From NCBI GenBank assembly GCA_963696025.1, contig CAVOII010000004.1, forward strand, positions 310,001-374,000: a stretch of 64,000 bases of DNA, given 5' to 3'. The stretch is from JABCYV01 sp963696025. Its GTDB lineage: Bacteria; Acidobacteriota; Terriglobia; Terriglobales; Acidobacteriaceae. Both the position numbers and the translations under genes were made by a program. Shown here piece after piece: positions 9,210 to 18,248 of the stretch. Under the pieces are notes generated by a model, which saw only the letters and a program-made list of their open reading frames with translations, did not search any database and was not told where the DNA came from. Within the stretch, counting starts at the first letter, position 1; each line of letters opens with the position of its first letter.

Positions 9210-10043
9210 TCATCGCAGCCACTCCTCCAATTCAATCCTCTGGTCGGTTTTTTCGTCTCGATACTTCACAATCACCGGCGTATACAGCGACAGATCCCAT
9301 TCCCCCGCCTTCCCTTGTTGCAACGCCCTCGATCCTGGCACGACAACGGCATTCTCCGGCACCTCGAGTGGTTTCTCCTCGGTAGCCCGATACACTTCTC
9401 CACGGACGATGTCATACAGCGGCGTCGACGCGGTGAGGATTGTCCCCGCTCCGAGTACAGCCCTGGCTCGCACCAGCGTGCCTTCGTAGACTCCGCAATT
9501 GCCGCCGATTAGCACGTCGTCTTCGATAACCACAGGCACGGAGTTAATTGGCTCCAGCACGCCGCCGATCTGCGCCGCCGCACTCAGATGCACGCGCTTG
9601 CCGATCTGCGCGCAGGAACCGACCAGGGCGTGCGAATCGATCATGGTACCTTCGTCCACGTAAGCACCGACGTTAATGAACATTGGGGGCATGCAGATCA
9701 CCGTAGGCGCCACGTAGGCCCCGAGCCGCACCGACGATCCACCGGGCACGATGCGCACCCGGTCCCGGACCGTAAACTTGCGTGCAGGGAAGGTGTCTTT
9801 GTCGACAAACGAAAGGCTGGCATCCTGCGCCGACTCGCTGAGTTCCCCCAAACGAAACCCCAGCAGGATGCCTTGCTTCACCCAGACATTCACCGTCCAT
9901 TGCCCGTCAATGTTTTCGGCCGCACGAATCTTGCCTTGGGTAAGTTCCTCGCGGAAATCTAGAAAGGTCTGCCGCGCCTCTGGATCGCGCTCCACCTCGC
10001 TGAGCGAGGCCAGCCGCTCGATCGCAGATTTCAGGGATTGCAT
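9210..10043 (-). CDS. dapD: Tetrahydrodipicolinate N-succinyltransferase DapD
   Basis: Transfers succinyl from succinyl-CoA to tetrahydrodipicolinate, committing the diaminopimelate/lysine route to the succinylase branch. The N-terminal helical domain is followed by a left-handed beta-helix of hexapeptide repeats. Family blocks VNVWVKQGILLGFRLG, PPMFINVGAYVDEGTMID and GGVLEPINSVPVVIEDDV are present. The length of 277 residues is normal. It is the last gene of the cluster asd-lysC-dapB-dapA-dapD, all on the minus strand; 110 bases with an AT-rich repeat separate it from dapA. Confidence 0.94.
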   Translation of the reverse strand: MQSLKSAIERLASLSEVERDPEARQTFLDFREELTQGKIRAAENIDGQWTVNVWVKQGILLGFRLGELSESAQDASLSFVDKDTFPARKFTVRDRVRIVPGGSSVRLGAYVAPTVICMPPMFINVGAYVDEGTMIDSHALVGSCAQIGKRVHLSAAAQIGGVLEPINSVPVVIEDDVLIGGNCGVYEGTLVRARAVLGAGTILTASTPLYDIVRGEVYRATEEKPLEVPENAVVVPGSRALQQGKAGEWDLSLYTPVIVKYRDEKTDQRIELEEWLR

Positions 10044-10061
10044 GCAGGGAAGAGTATAGAG

Positions 10062-10153
10062 GAAAGTCAGATTGCAGATTTTTAGATTGCAGATTTCAGA
10101 TTGTAAGAAACGAGTCGCGTTCGTCGGACATCTTCAATCTGAAATCTGGAATT
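10062..10153 (+). repeat. AT-rich dispersed repeat, family R3
   Basis: Alternating copies of AGATTGCAGATTT and TTCAGATTGTAAG are followed by the inverted form CTTCAATCTGAAATCTGG, so the block can fold on itself. A related block lies at 49115-49192. It sits between dapD and dapA and contrasts with the GC-rich genes around it. Confidence 0.6.
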
Positions 10154-11278
10154 TCAGATACACTTGCACTCGCTGCGGATCAGCACGCCAGTCATGTTGT
10201 GGGCGGTCTCGCGAGCTTGCGAGAGTGTGGCGTACGGACCATGCCAGCGCGCGTGATTGGCATCGTGCCCCGAGGGCCGTCCCCTGCCATGATTGCACTG
10301 TCCGCAACTGGAGCGATGCAGCACGATCTTATGCGGACCAGCCTGCCAATTCTCATAGATATAAAAATCGGCGAGTTGCGAGGATGAGGCTTCCGCAGCA
10401 ATGACCCCCACTTCCGTCGCAATCTTCTGCAGTTTGGAGCGAGTGTCGCGCCGCATGGGCAGCAATGGCAGGCGGTATACTTCTTCGATTTTGCCCATCA
10501 TCGCTAGCACAGCCTTTACCGGAAGCGGGTTAGATTCGATGAAGTTCGCCTGCATCAGCGCCAGATATTTGCGATGGATGCGGCGCGCCGTTCCCCAATC
10601 GTTGTTCAGGGCGGCGCGAGTCATCTCCGCCATTTCGCGCGGAATCTCATTCGATGCGACCGAAATAATTCCAACACCGCCCAGGGCGATCACCGGCAGC
10701 GTGATGGCATCATCGCCAGAAAACACCAGGAAATGCTCCGGGACAGCGTTGCATACTTCCGCGATTTGGCTGATGTTGCCGCTGGCTTCCTTGACCCCCA
10801 GAATATTCGGCACTTCCGCCAGCCGCGCCAGGGTTGCTGGTTCGATGTTCGCGCCAGTGCGCCCGGGAACGTTGTAGAGGATGAGCGGCTTGTCGACGGC
10901 CTCGGCAATCGTGCGGAAATGTCGGTATTGGCCTTCCTGGGTTGGCTTGTTGTAATACGGCGAAGCCGTCAGGATAGCGCTCACGCCAGGCCGGGCGGCC
11001 ACTTCCTTTGCCTTTTCGACAGCGTCGTGAGTTGAGTTGGAAGTTGCTCCCGCGACAATGGGGACACGCGCAGCCGCGACCTCGATCGTGACATCAATCA
11101 CGTATAGCCACTCGTCGTGGGAGAGCGTGGGAGTCTCGCCCGTGGTTCCGCAGGGAACCAGGAAATCAACGCCGGACTCCACTTGCCATGCGACCAGATT
11201 TCGCAGGGCGGCTTCGTCGATGGAGCCGTCCTGCCGGAAGGGAGTTACTAAAGCCGTGCCACAGCCACGGAGTTGCAT
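10154..11278 (-). CDS. dapA: Dihydrodipicolinate synthase DapA with extra C-terminal Cys-containing domain
   Basis: Condenses pyruvate with aspartate semialdehyde. Residues 1 to about 295 are a complete class I aldolase: GTTGETPTLS, the proton-relay Tyr in LYNVPGRTG and the Schiff-base Lys in LGVKEASGN. The protein does not stop where DapA normally does. It continues about 80 residues through FYIYENWQAGPHKIVLHRSS, then CGQCNHGRG, ARWHGPYATLSQA and a terminal CKC. Two CxxC/CxC pairs plus His suggest a small metal-binding module, resembling stand-alone short proteins I recall with an HR..C..CN..G..WHGPY pattern. The frame is uninterrupted, so this is a fusion or an old stop-loss. Confidence 0.9.
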   Translation of the reverse strand: MQLRGCGTALVTPFRQDGSIDEAALRNLVAWQVESGVDFLVPCGTTGETPTLSHDEWLYVIDVTIEVAAARVPIVAGATSNSTHDAVEKAKEVAARPGVSAILTASPYYNKPTQEGQYRHFRTIAEAVDKPLILYNVPGRTGANIEPATLARLAEVPNILGVKEASGNISQIAEVCNAVPEHFLVFSGDDAITLPVIALGGVGIISVASNEIPREMAEMTRAALNNDWGTARRIHRKYLALMQANFIESNPLPVKAVLAMMGKIEEVYRLPLLPMRRDTRSKLQKIATEVGVIAAEASSSQLADFYIYENWQAGPHKIVLHRSSCGQCNHGRGRPSGHDANHARWHGPYATLSQARETAHNMTGVLIRSECKCI

Positions 11279-11421
11279 AGCACTAAGATAACGCTAACCG
11301 GCGGAGGAGCAAAACTAGAGGTCCCTATAACACGTTACGATCCGGCCGACGGATTTTTTCGACTTAGCGCCGGATGGGCTGGACTGGCCGTCGGACCGGC
11401 CAGGTGAGCGAAATAGATCGT

Positions 11422-12102
11422 TCACAATTCGCGCCACACATCTTTGAAGTCAAAGAATCCGTGTTTGCCTATCAGCCACTCGGCAGCCCGCACCGCGCCT
11501 TCGGCGAAGCCTCGCCGCGATTTGGAGTCGTGGCAGAGATAGATGGTGTCGCTCCCGGAGTTCAGCACAACCTCGTGCATCCCAACCACGTCGCCCTCAC
11601 GAAACGAGGTTATTTCGAGCTCAGCGCCGGAGGCATCCTGAATAATTCGGCTTAGAGTGATTGCCGTTCCCGATGGCGCATCTTTCTTCTGGGCATGATG
11701 GCGCTCGAAGATTTGACCCAAATATTGATGTTGCAGCGCCGCCGCGGCGGTGCGCGCCACGTCGTAAAAAAGATTTATACCGAATGAGAAATTTGCGCCG
11801 TACAGAAATGCAGTTCCACTCATCTCGACCATCTGCCGAACTCTCGCCACTTCGCCGTACCAGCCCGTTGTGCCCACGACCATGTTCTTGCCAGCGCGGA
11901 TGCAAGCCTCAATGTTTAAGAGGACAGCCTGGGGGATGGTGAAGTCGATCACGGTGTCAATTTTGTTGAGGCCCTTTGCTGTCAGGGCCGAAGCCTGCTG
12001 ATTGTCCGCTGCATAGATGACGGTTACGTGGTGGTTGCGCTCTCGGGCCACTTCCGCCACCAGCGATCCGGTCTTACCGCGGCCTAGGATAAGAATGTTC
12101 AT
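11422..12102 (-). CDS. dapB: Dihydrodipicolinate reductase DapB (short form)
   Basis: NAD(P)H-dependent reductase producing tetrahydrodipicolinate. The nucleotide-binding loop is ILGRGKTGSLVAE, the hinge is VVGTTGWYG, and the active-site region has FGINLFYDV and the HHAQKKDAPSGTA signature that binds substrate. At about 226 residues it is shorter than the usual 245-270, and the Rossmann loop departs from the common GxxGRMG. The ATG at MNILILGRG was preferred over a TTG four codons upstream. It sits between lysC and dapA on the same strand and is probably cotranscribed. Confidence 0.92.
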   Translation of the reverse strand: MNILILGRGKTGSLVAEVARERNHHVTVIYAADNQQASALTAKGLNKIDTVIDFTIPQAVLLNIEACIRAGKNMVVGTTGWYGEVARVRQMVEMSGTAFLYGANFSFGINLFYDVARTAAAALQHQYLGQIFERHHAQKKDAPSGTAITLSRIIQDASGAELEITSFREGDVVGMHEVVLNSGSDTIYLCHDSKSRRGFAEGAVRAAEWLIGKHGFFDFKDVWREL

Positions 12103-12180
12103 GCACCTACCCAAACTCCTCTAAGAACAAAGCGCTCTTAGAATCGCGTTCTTTGTCATGAAAGACTGCAGACCGCAAAG

Positions 12181-13554
12181 CTACGCAAATACCTCCGGAT
12201 CCAGATCGGAGAAGAATGCCTTGTGCAGCCGCCGCACCACATCCGGCGCCACATCTTCCTCGATGACAAACGTCAAATTGATCTCAGATGCTCCCTGGGA
12301 AATCATACGGATTTTCACGTCGCTCAGCTCTCCGAAAACTCGAGCCGCAATCCCCGGCGTCTCTCGCAGGTTTTCTCCGACAAGACAGACAATCGCTTTG
12401 CGGCCTTCATACTTTACATCTGCCAGCTTGGCCAAATCCGCGGCCAATGCAGGAATTGATTCGTTGGAATCCACCGTCAGCGACACACTCACCTCCGAAG
12501 TCGAAACCACATCCACCGCTACTCCGTGTCGATCGAAGGCCTCAAAAATTCCGTGGAGGAAGCCATGCGCCAACTGCATGCGAGGAGCCGCGACATCGAC
12601 GATCGTGATGCGCTTTTTCACTGCAATCGCTTTGAAGGAATTCCTACAGCGCGGGGCGCGGGCGCTGATGCGGGTTCCTTCGCAGCCTGGGTTTCGTGAA
12701 TTCAATACGTACACCGGAATGTTCTTTTGAACTGCCGGCAGCACCGTAGCCGGGTGCAATACTTTGGCGCCAAAATATGCCAATTCTGCCGCTTCGTCAA
12801 AGCTGATGACCTTGATTCGCCGCGCCTGGGCGCACAGATTCGGATCGGTAGTCATCATGCCGTCCACGTCGGTCCAGATTTCGATTCGCCCTGCATCCAG
12901 CCCGGCGCCCACAATGGCGGCGGAATAGTCCGATCCGCCGCGTCCGATGGTGGTCGTGATTCCCGCCTTTGAAGACCCGATGAACCCTCCCATCACCGGT
13001 ACTCTGCTTGCCGCCAGAAGCGGCGCGACTTTTGATAGCAGACGGGTGTTGGTCTCCTCAAACAACGGAGCAGCCCGCGTGTGATTGCTGTCGGTAACAA
13101 TGCAATCGCGGGAATCGACCAGCGCGGAAGCCAAACCCTGCGCGGCAAAAGCAGCAGTCACAATCTTGCTGGAGAGCATTTCGCCAAATGCGGCCACACA
13201 ATCCGTGGTTCGCGGCGTGAGTTCACCCACGGCAGAGATCCCGCGCAAAAGCTCTTCCAGATTCTCAAAGTCCGCTGCCAGGTCACTGTGAAATTCGGTG
13301 AAAAGCGCGGTGCCCAGGAGTTCGCCGGCGGTATTGTAGTGGCGTTCCTGCAGGGCGCGACAGAGCCTGAGTGCGGACTTGCGATCGCCGGACCCCGCAG
13401 CGCGAGCCATAGCCAGCAATTGGTCAGTCACCTTGGCCATTGCGCTGACTACCACCACCGGCTTTTGCTCCAACCGTCCCTTCACAATGGCACCAGCACG
13501 CTCGATTGCCTTAGCGTTCTCCACTGAAGTGCCACCGAATTTCATGACGATCAT
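12181..13554 (-). CDS. lysC: Aspartate kinase (monofunctional)
   Basis: Phosphorylates aspartate, the first step of the aspartate amino-acid family. The N-terminus is MKFGGTSVENA (kinase Lys/Gly loop), with GRGGSDYSAAIVGAGLDA and IWTDVDGMMTTDP in the kinase domain. The C-terminal third contains two ACT-type regulatory segments (VDVVSTSEVSVSLTVD and ISQGASEINLTFVI). It therefore looks feedback-regulated, of the LysC/ThrA-N type rather than the split two-subunit kind. The ATG with GGAG nine bases upstream was chosen over a TTG three codons earlier. No homoserine dehydrogenase domain follows. Confidence 0.94.
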   Translation of the reverse strand: MIVMKFGGTSVENAKAIERAGAIVKGRLEQKPVVVVSAMAKVTDQLLAMARAAGSGDRKSALRLCRALQERHYNTAGELLGTALFTEFHSDLAADFENLEELLRGISAVGELTPRTTDCVAAFGEMLSSKIVTAAFAAQGLASALVDSRDCIVTDSNHTRAAPLFEETNTRLLSKVAPLLAASRVPVMGGFIGSSKAGITTTIGRGGSDYSAAIVGAGLDAGRIEIWTDVDGMMTTDPNLCAQARRIKVISFDEAAELAYFGAKVLHPATVLPAVQKNIPVYVLNSRNPGCEGTRISARAPRCRNSFKAIAVKKRITIVDVAAPRMQLAHGFLHGIFEAFDRHGVAVDVVSTSEVSVSLTVDSNESIPALAADLAKLADVKYEGRKAIVCLVGENLRETPGIAARVFGELSDVKIRMISQGASEINLTFVIEEDVAPDVVRRLHKAFFSDLDPEVFA

Positions 13555-13654
13555 CGGAGGCAACTCCTGCTTCGCTTGTTTGCGCGTATAAATGTGGAGA
13601 ACGCTCGGCGTGGTTGGCCAGTGGCCTCTATGTTTCTGGTCTTTCTAGGGGAGC

Positions 13655-14707
13655 TCAATCCAGATATCCCCGGACCTTGAGCAACTCCGCATTCAACACA
13701 GCCGCCCCGGCAGCGCCGCGAATGGTATTGTGGGAGAGCACGGTGAACTTCCAGTCGAGGACTGCGCACGGACGCAAACGGCCAACCGTGGCCGTCATTC
13801 CTTCCCCGGAGTCGACGTCAAAGCGGGGCTGGGGCCGGTCGTGTGCCGCGGAATAACTGACTGGCTGTTCCGGAGCGCTAGGCAAATGCAATTCCTGCGG
13901 CGCACCGCGAAATTCGTTCCACGCCGCGATGATCTCTTCCGGTTTGCCTTTCTTCTTCAGCTCTACGGAGACCGATTCCGTATGACCATCCTCAACGGCA
14001 ACGCGGTTGCACTGGGCGCTCATGCTGAAACCGCCTGGTTCGATGCCTGCGCCATCGAGTCGGCCGAGCAGCTTGAGCGTCTCCTCCTCCATCTTCTCTT
14101 CTTCTTTTGGAATGTAGGGAATCACATTGCCTAGAATATCGAGGGAAGCCACTCCTGGGTAACCGGCTCCGCTGACGGCTTGCATCGTGACTGCCATAAC
14201 ACTCTCCAGACCAAACTGTTGCTGCAATGGAGCCAGCGCCATAACCAAACCAATAGCCGAGCAGTTTGGATTGGTCACAACGAAGCCGCCGGATTTCTTG
14301 CGCCAAGCCTGACATTCGAGCAGCTTGATGTGGTCAGGATTGACCTCTGGGATGACCAGCGGAACCTCTTTGTGCATACGTAATGCGCTGGAATTGGAAA
14401 CCACGGCGCATCCTGCTAGGGCGAAGCTAGGCTCGAGTTCCGCGGCTATGGATGCGTCTAGCGCTGCAAAGATTATCTTGGGAGCGCCTTCGGGCCGTGC
14501 CGGCGAAACCTTCATTTCCGCCACATGGGGAGGTATGGCCGTCTTCAACCGCCAACGAGCAGCCTCCCCGTAAGCGCGGCCCTCAGAACGATCCGACGCG
14601 GCCAGCCAAGCCACCTCGAACCAGGGATGGTGTTCCAGCATTTGTACAAAGCGCTGCCCCACAATGCCGGTCGCGCCCAGGATTCCGACGGGTAGTTTGG
14701 TAGACAT
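13655..14707 (-). CDS. asd: Aspartate-semialdehyde dehydrogenase
   Basis: Reduces aspartyl phosphate to aspartate semialdehyde. The Rossmann loop is GATGIVGQRFVQML, the catalytic cysteine lies in TNPNCSAIGL, and MQAVSGAGYPGV and AQCNRVAVEDGHTESV complete the family signature. The sequence and 350-residue length match the archaeal/fungal-like Asd type rather than the E. coli type. It is the first gene of the lysine cluster on this strand, about 90 bases upstream of lysC. A candidate promoter was not recognised in the 90 bases before it. Confidence 0.94.
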   Translation of the reverse strand: MSTKLPVGILGATGIVGQRFVQMLEHHPWFEVAWLAASDRSEGRAYGEAARWRLKTAIPPHVAEMKVSPARPEGAPKIIFAALDASIAAELEPSFALAGCAVVSNSSALRMHKEVPLVIPEVNPDHIKLLECQAWRKKSGGFVVTNPNCSAIGLVMALAPLQQQFGLESVMAVTMQAVSGAGYPGVASLDILGNVIPYIPKEEEKMEEETLKLLGRLDGAGIEPGGFSMSAQCNRVAVEDGHTESVSVELKKKGKPEEIIAAWNEFRGAPQELHLPSAPEQPVSYSAAHDRPQPRFDVDSGEGMTATVGRLRPCAVLDWKFTVLSHNTIRGAAGAAVLNAELLKVRGYLD

Positions 14708-14797
14708 AAGAGTTGCTTTGGATTTTACAATACGCGCGATTTGGCATCTCGGGTGGGTAGCCTGTCAGACCCTGCTAGCCGCAATGTCCCAAGGCTC

Positions 14798-15886
14798 TCA
14801 CGACCTCGGTGCTATCTCGGTACCAAACGAATATTCGTTCAGCGGTCCGAAGCGCCTTTTCTCCGCATACAAGGTCCAGCGGCGCCACACGATGCGTAAG
14901 CTCGCCATGATTGGGATGGAGAGATAAATTCCCAGCATGCCGGCGATCTCTCCACCTGCCAGCACTCCGAAGATTGCCGCCAGAGGATGGAGCTCCATGG
15001 TTTTCCCCATGATGCGCGGCGAAATGACGTAATCCTGGAGCAGTCGCCATACCGCCAGAAAAATCAGTAGCGCGATCCAGTGCGGATAGCTATTCAAAAG
15101 AGCGACTCCAAGAATGAGTGCGGCAGCCACCAGCGGTCCCACCACGGGGATAAACTCCATAATTCCGCCCGCGGTCCCTAGCACCAGCGCATAAGGGACT
15201 CGCATCAATCCCAGGAACGAGATGTAGGCAAGCAGCGACAATGCCGCCAGTGTCAACTGGGCGCGGATAAATTGCGCCAGCATTTGATTAAGATCGCTCA
15301 GAACACCTTCCACGAATTCGCGCTGCGGCCGTGAATTCACAAACGACAACACCACGCCGCTGAACGATCGTCCGTCGCGAAGAAAAAAAGCTGCCAGAAT
15401 CGGCACTACGATCAGGAGCCAGGATTGCTGCGCCACCTCGGCCAGACGCAGCCCGACACGCTGAACCATCCCCAGTAGTTCTTTTCGATGGTTGGCCAGA
15501 AGCCCTTTTAGTTGTTGAATGGTGTGGGCACTCCAGCCCCGTTCGGCCCCGATCTGTTCGGCAATACGGCCGGAACTAAAGTTGTCCACTAATGGGGGCA
15601 GCGACTCGCTCAAGCGTTGGGCTTCACGCCCGATTCGCGGCCCCACGAAGAAGAAAAATGTGACCAGCAGGATGATCAGCAGAAAGTAAATCAACGCAAT
15701 AGCGCGACCGCGGCCGTGCACCCAGTTCTCAACGCGCGATACTGCTGGATCAATCAGGTAAGCGAAGAAAATCGCAAACAGGAATGCAATCAGCGAACGA
15801 CGTGCGGAGTAGATAAAGCCAAGCGCCAGCGCAAACAGTAGCACCGTGAACAGAACCCGCGTCGTGCGTATGTCGATGAAGGACAT
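14798..15886 (-). CDS. AI-2E family transporter (PerM/YdiK-like permease)
   Basis: Polytopic membrane protein of 362 residues with about eight hydrophobic helices, of the AI-2E/PerM exporter family. Members have been assigned autoinducer-2 export, sodium/proton antiport or unknown export roles. Family traits are the long soluble segment (about residues 60-150), the conserved ILAAFFLRDG, and the C-terminal PRIMGKTMELHPL and LAGGEIAGMLGIYLSIP blocks. It lies 90 bases upstream of asd on the same strand, but nothing links it to lysine synthesis. Confidence 0.85.
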   Translation of the reverse strand: MSFIDIRTTRVLFTVLLFALALGFIYSARRSLIAFLFAIFFAYLIDPAVSRVENWVHGRGRAIALIYFLLIILLVTFFFFVGPRIGREAQRLSESLPPLVDNFSSGRIAEQIGAERGWSAHTIQQLKGLLANHRKELLGMVQRVGLRLAEVAQQSWLLIVVPILAAFFLRDGRSFSGVVLSFVNSRPQREFVEGVLSDLNQMLAQFIRAQLTLAALSLLAYISFLGLMRVPYALVLGTAGGIMEFIPVVGPLVAAALILGVALLNSYPHWIALLIFLAVWRLLQDYVISPRIMGKTMELHPLAAIFGVLAGGEIAGMLGIYLSIPIMASLRIVWRRWTLYAEKRRFGPLNEYSFGTEIAPRS

Positions 15887-15914
15887 TCAACCGTTCATTT
15901 CTGCATTGTCCCGC

Positions 15915-16658
15915 CTAGTCCCGGACGACTTCGGTGTTATCACTGGCAACCAGGATCCGCACCACCTTGAACTGATCATCCAGCCACAGTGCCCAGTCGC
16001 CACCATCGGCTTTTAGGGTGAAGCGATTCAGCTCGCGCTCTACTCCTCGAATCGGAACTTTCTCTCGTCCCGAGAACTCCATACTTACTGGCATCGATGC
16101 CCGCTGGTGGGGGTTCAAGGTGCCGAACTGCGTTCGTTGGCTTACTGGGCACTGAACCTGCCCTTTGTCCTGTCGGCAGCCGATAGCCAGGAACTTCCAG
16201 GCCAGAATCTCCCGGTGGATGAAGAAATAATCGTCCAGAATGCTGGTCGAAGTAGGGAGCAGAAATGGATGCTCCTCCTGCTTATCCTGCGGATTGTTGT
16301 GGGAGCGTTCGATCAGGAAGTTTTCATTGGGCAGCACGATCGCCTGGGCCTGACCCGGGCTCAGTTCTTTCCACTCATATTTCACGATATCACCACTGCC
16401 GCTGAGTCGCAGTTCGGAAGATTGCACCGCCCTGTCCGAGCTGGCGTCAGTTTTAAACTCCGATGTTGCCACGCTGCCGCTGTTGTTCTGCTCCACAGAA
16501 AAGGTTTCGGTCGCCACCCTGCGTCCATTCATGAAGACACCGAACGATCCGGAGTCGACCACGTTGACCCCCGTTTCCTTATCTTTGTCCTTGCCAGTCG
16601 CCCCCAGGACAACTGAAATTAGCAGCAGCCAAATCCCTCCCAGCGTTCTGACTTTCAC
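15915..16658 (-). CDS. Secreted protein of unknown function (DUF6134/DUF3108-like)
   Basis: About 247 residues beginning with a signal peptide (VKVRTLGGIWLLLISVVLGA). The body is beta-rich, with an opening GSFGVFMNGRRVATETFSVE and a closing DDQFKVVRILVASDNTEVVRD (two segments). The pattern resembles periplasmic proteins that describe a reporter-like 'name-and-modify' fold such as DUF6134, but the match is by impression only. The GTG start has AAGGAG seven bases before it, inside the end of aroK, so the two genes are almost certainly translationally coupled. No catalytic motif is visible. Confidence 0.65.
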   Translation of the reverse strand: MKVRTLGGIWLLLISVVLGATGKDKDKETGVNVVDSGSFGVFMNGRRVATETFSVEQNNSGSVATSEFKTDASSDRAVQSSELRLSGSGDIVKYEWKELSPGQAQAIVLPNENFLIERSHNNPQDKQEEHPFLLPTSTSILDDYFFIHREILAWKFLAIGCRQDKGQVQCPVSQRTQFGTLNPHQRASMPVSMEFSGREKVPIRGVERELNRFTLKADGGDWALWLDDQFKVVRILVASDNTEVVRD

Positions 16659-16659
16659 T

Positions 16660-17253
16660 TCACCGCTCCTTGGGACCACTTTTCGATAGTCCCAGACTTA
16701 CTTTTATTTCTGCGGCAATGTTGTCGATGTCTTTGCCGGCGGTTTCAATGCGCAGCCGGGCTATCGCGTAGTGAGGTCTGCGCGCCTCATATAATTGGCG
16801 AAATGCCTCCAAGTCATTGCCGCGCAATGGACGTTCCAATTCTTCGTTTTGGCAACGCCGGAACAGCTCTTCAACCGGGGCATCGAGAAAAATCACTGTC
16901 GCTCTACGCTCCTCTAGCAGTGCAACATTGTGCTCTTGCACGAAGGCGCCGCCCCCTAACGCCACGATTCGCGGCGAATTGCCTAATTCGGAGAGCAGTT
17001 CACGTAAAGCCGCGTGCTCTGCGCGGCGAAACTCGGCTTCTCCGGACTGGCGAAAAATCCGCTCAATGCTGAGTCCCTCACGTGCCTGGATGCGTTCATC
17101 CAAATCTTCAAATGGCCAGCCCAACTGGCGGCTCAACGCACGGCCCACGCTGCTCTTGCCAGCACCCATGAAGCCCACCAGAAACACCGATCGACCGCCC
17201 GAAGCAAGCGGGTACGGAGGCGCCTCGGGCTGCACACCGGATCTGGTTCTCAT
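16660..17253 (-). CDS. aroK: Shikimate kinase
   Basis: Phosphorylates shikimate at the 3-hydroxyl in aromatic amino-acid synthesis. The P-loop is GFMGAGKSSVG, the shikimate-binding Asp/Arg are in FEDLDERIQAREG, IFRQSGEAEFRRAEH supplies the conserved Arg, and ALGGGAF forms the substrate glycine loop. The lid contains ERPLRGN. The length of 197 residues includes a 24-residue N-terminal extension, so a later start is possible. It is the upstream partner of a secreted protein of unknown function, with a 1-base gap. Confidence 0.92.
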   Translation of the reverse strand: MRTRSGVQPEAPPYPLASGGRSVFLVGFMGAGKSSVGRALSRQLGWPFEDLDERIQAREGLSIERIFRQSGEAEFRRAEHAALRELLSELGNSPRIVALGGGAFVQEHNVALLEERRATVIFLDAPVEELFRRCQNEELERPLRGNDLEAFRQLYEARRPHYAIARLRIETAGKDIDNIAAEIKVSLGLSKSGPKER

Positions 17254-17301
17254 GCGCGCCGCACGCCGGAGCGTCCGTTCAAGACGCCCAAGCTAGATTT
17301 T

Positions 17302-18153
17302 TTAGCGTTTCTTGAGGTGAATTTTACCACTGAAGGAAAGCAACTTAACCGAAGACGCTGCCTTATTGAGCGTACCTGCGAAGGCACTCCCTGCCTTAAT
17401 CACAAAAGGAGTGTGTTTGGGTTCCAAAAGAAAATCATTCTCCACTTTGCCTTTTACTGAACGCGCGGTAACGTCGATCGAGGCATCGGGAGGAGCGCTG
17501 GCTTCAATGTCGCCGGTGTGGCTAGTCAGTAAGTATTCTCCGCCATTGCCGAAATCGCCGTCATAGCTTATCCGCCCGCTGGTGGAGTTTACCTGTACCC
17601 ATGGCCCGCTCACTGAGACCAGCGCAACATCGCCAGTAACCGAAGTGATTTCTACATGTCCATCGTGAATGTTGGTCAATGTTACCGGTCCGTTGAGGGT
17701 TTTCACGTGCACGTGGGCATCGCTGATATCACGCACGTCCATATTAGCGGTCGAGCCTTCGAGAGTCACATCGCCGTGCAACTTTTCGGCATGCAACGGG
17801 CCAGTCATTGAATGCAACGTTACGCTGGCATCAGAGGGCACCGCAACCTCGTAGTCAACTCGACCGCTGTCGGTCGTTGCTCCGGGAAGAAGATGAGAGA
17901 GAATGTTAACTCGACTGCCGTTTTGACTCTGATCAATCTCAACCTTGTCAGAGTAAAGAATCGCCGTCACCACGACCTGACCACCAGCGCCCGGCTTGAC
18001 GGAAACAGGGCCGTACTGGTTGATCACGGAAACCGCGGCCCGGGGGCCGACCGTAAAGCGGAACTCCCTACGCGTTTCGCCCGCGGCTAAAATTGCCGTT
18101 ACCAGAACTACGCCCGTAGCCAGAGTTGCAGCGCGCCGGACTCTGTTCATCAT
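17302..18153 (-). CDS. Secreted DUF4097 beta-strand repeat protein
   Basis: Exported protein with a signal peptide (ATLATGVVLVTAILAAGE) followed by repeated short beta strands, seen as alternating V/T/S-rich stretches such as GPVTLTNIHDGHVEITSVTG. This is the DUF4097/adhesin-like right-handed beta-helix pattern often found beside sigma/anti-sigma pairs. The function is unknown. Start: tandem ATGs with GGGGAGAG two bases upstream. It follows an anti-sigma and a sigma factor gene on the same strand, consistent with a small envelope-stress operon. Confidence 0.75.
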   Translation of the reverse strand: MMNRVRRAATLATGVVLVTAILAAGETRREFRFTVGPRAAVSVINQYGPVSVKPGAGGQVVVTAILYSDKVEIDQSQNGSRVNILSHLLPGATTDSGRVDYEVAVPSDASVTLHSMTGPLHAEKLHGDVTLEGSTANMDVRDISDAHVHVKTLNGPVTLTNIHDGHVEITSVTGDVALVSVSGPWVQVNSTSGRISYDGDFGNGGEYLLTSHTGDIEASAPPDASIDVTARSVKGKVENDFLLEPKHTPFVIKAGSAFAGTLNKAASSVKLLSFSGKIHLKKR

Positions 18154-18248
18154 TACTCTCCCCAAGACCTGCGACCCGATGTCCTGGCCGCTTGACTCTC
18201 ACCCAGCCTGAGCCTAATGGCTTTGGCCGCGGACCCTGTTTGCCTTCA

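Noticed and set aside
10192..10422. Separate small gene for the DapA tail
   Set aside because: The tail reads in frame with DapA without a stop or a start; the other frame lacks any signature.
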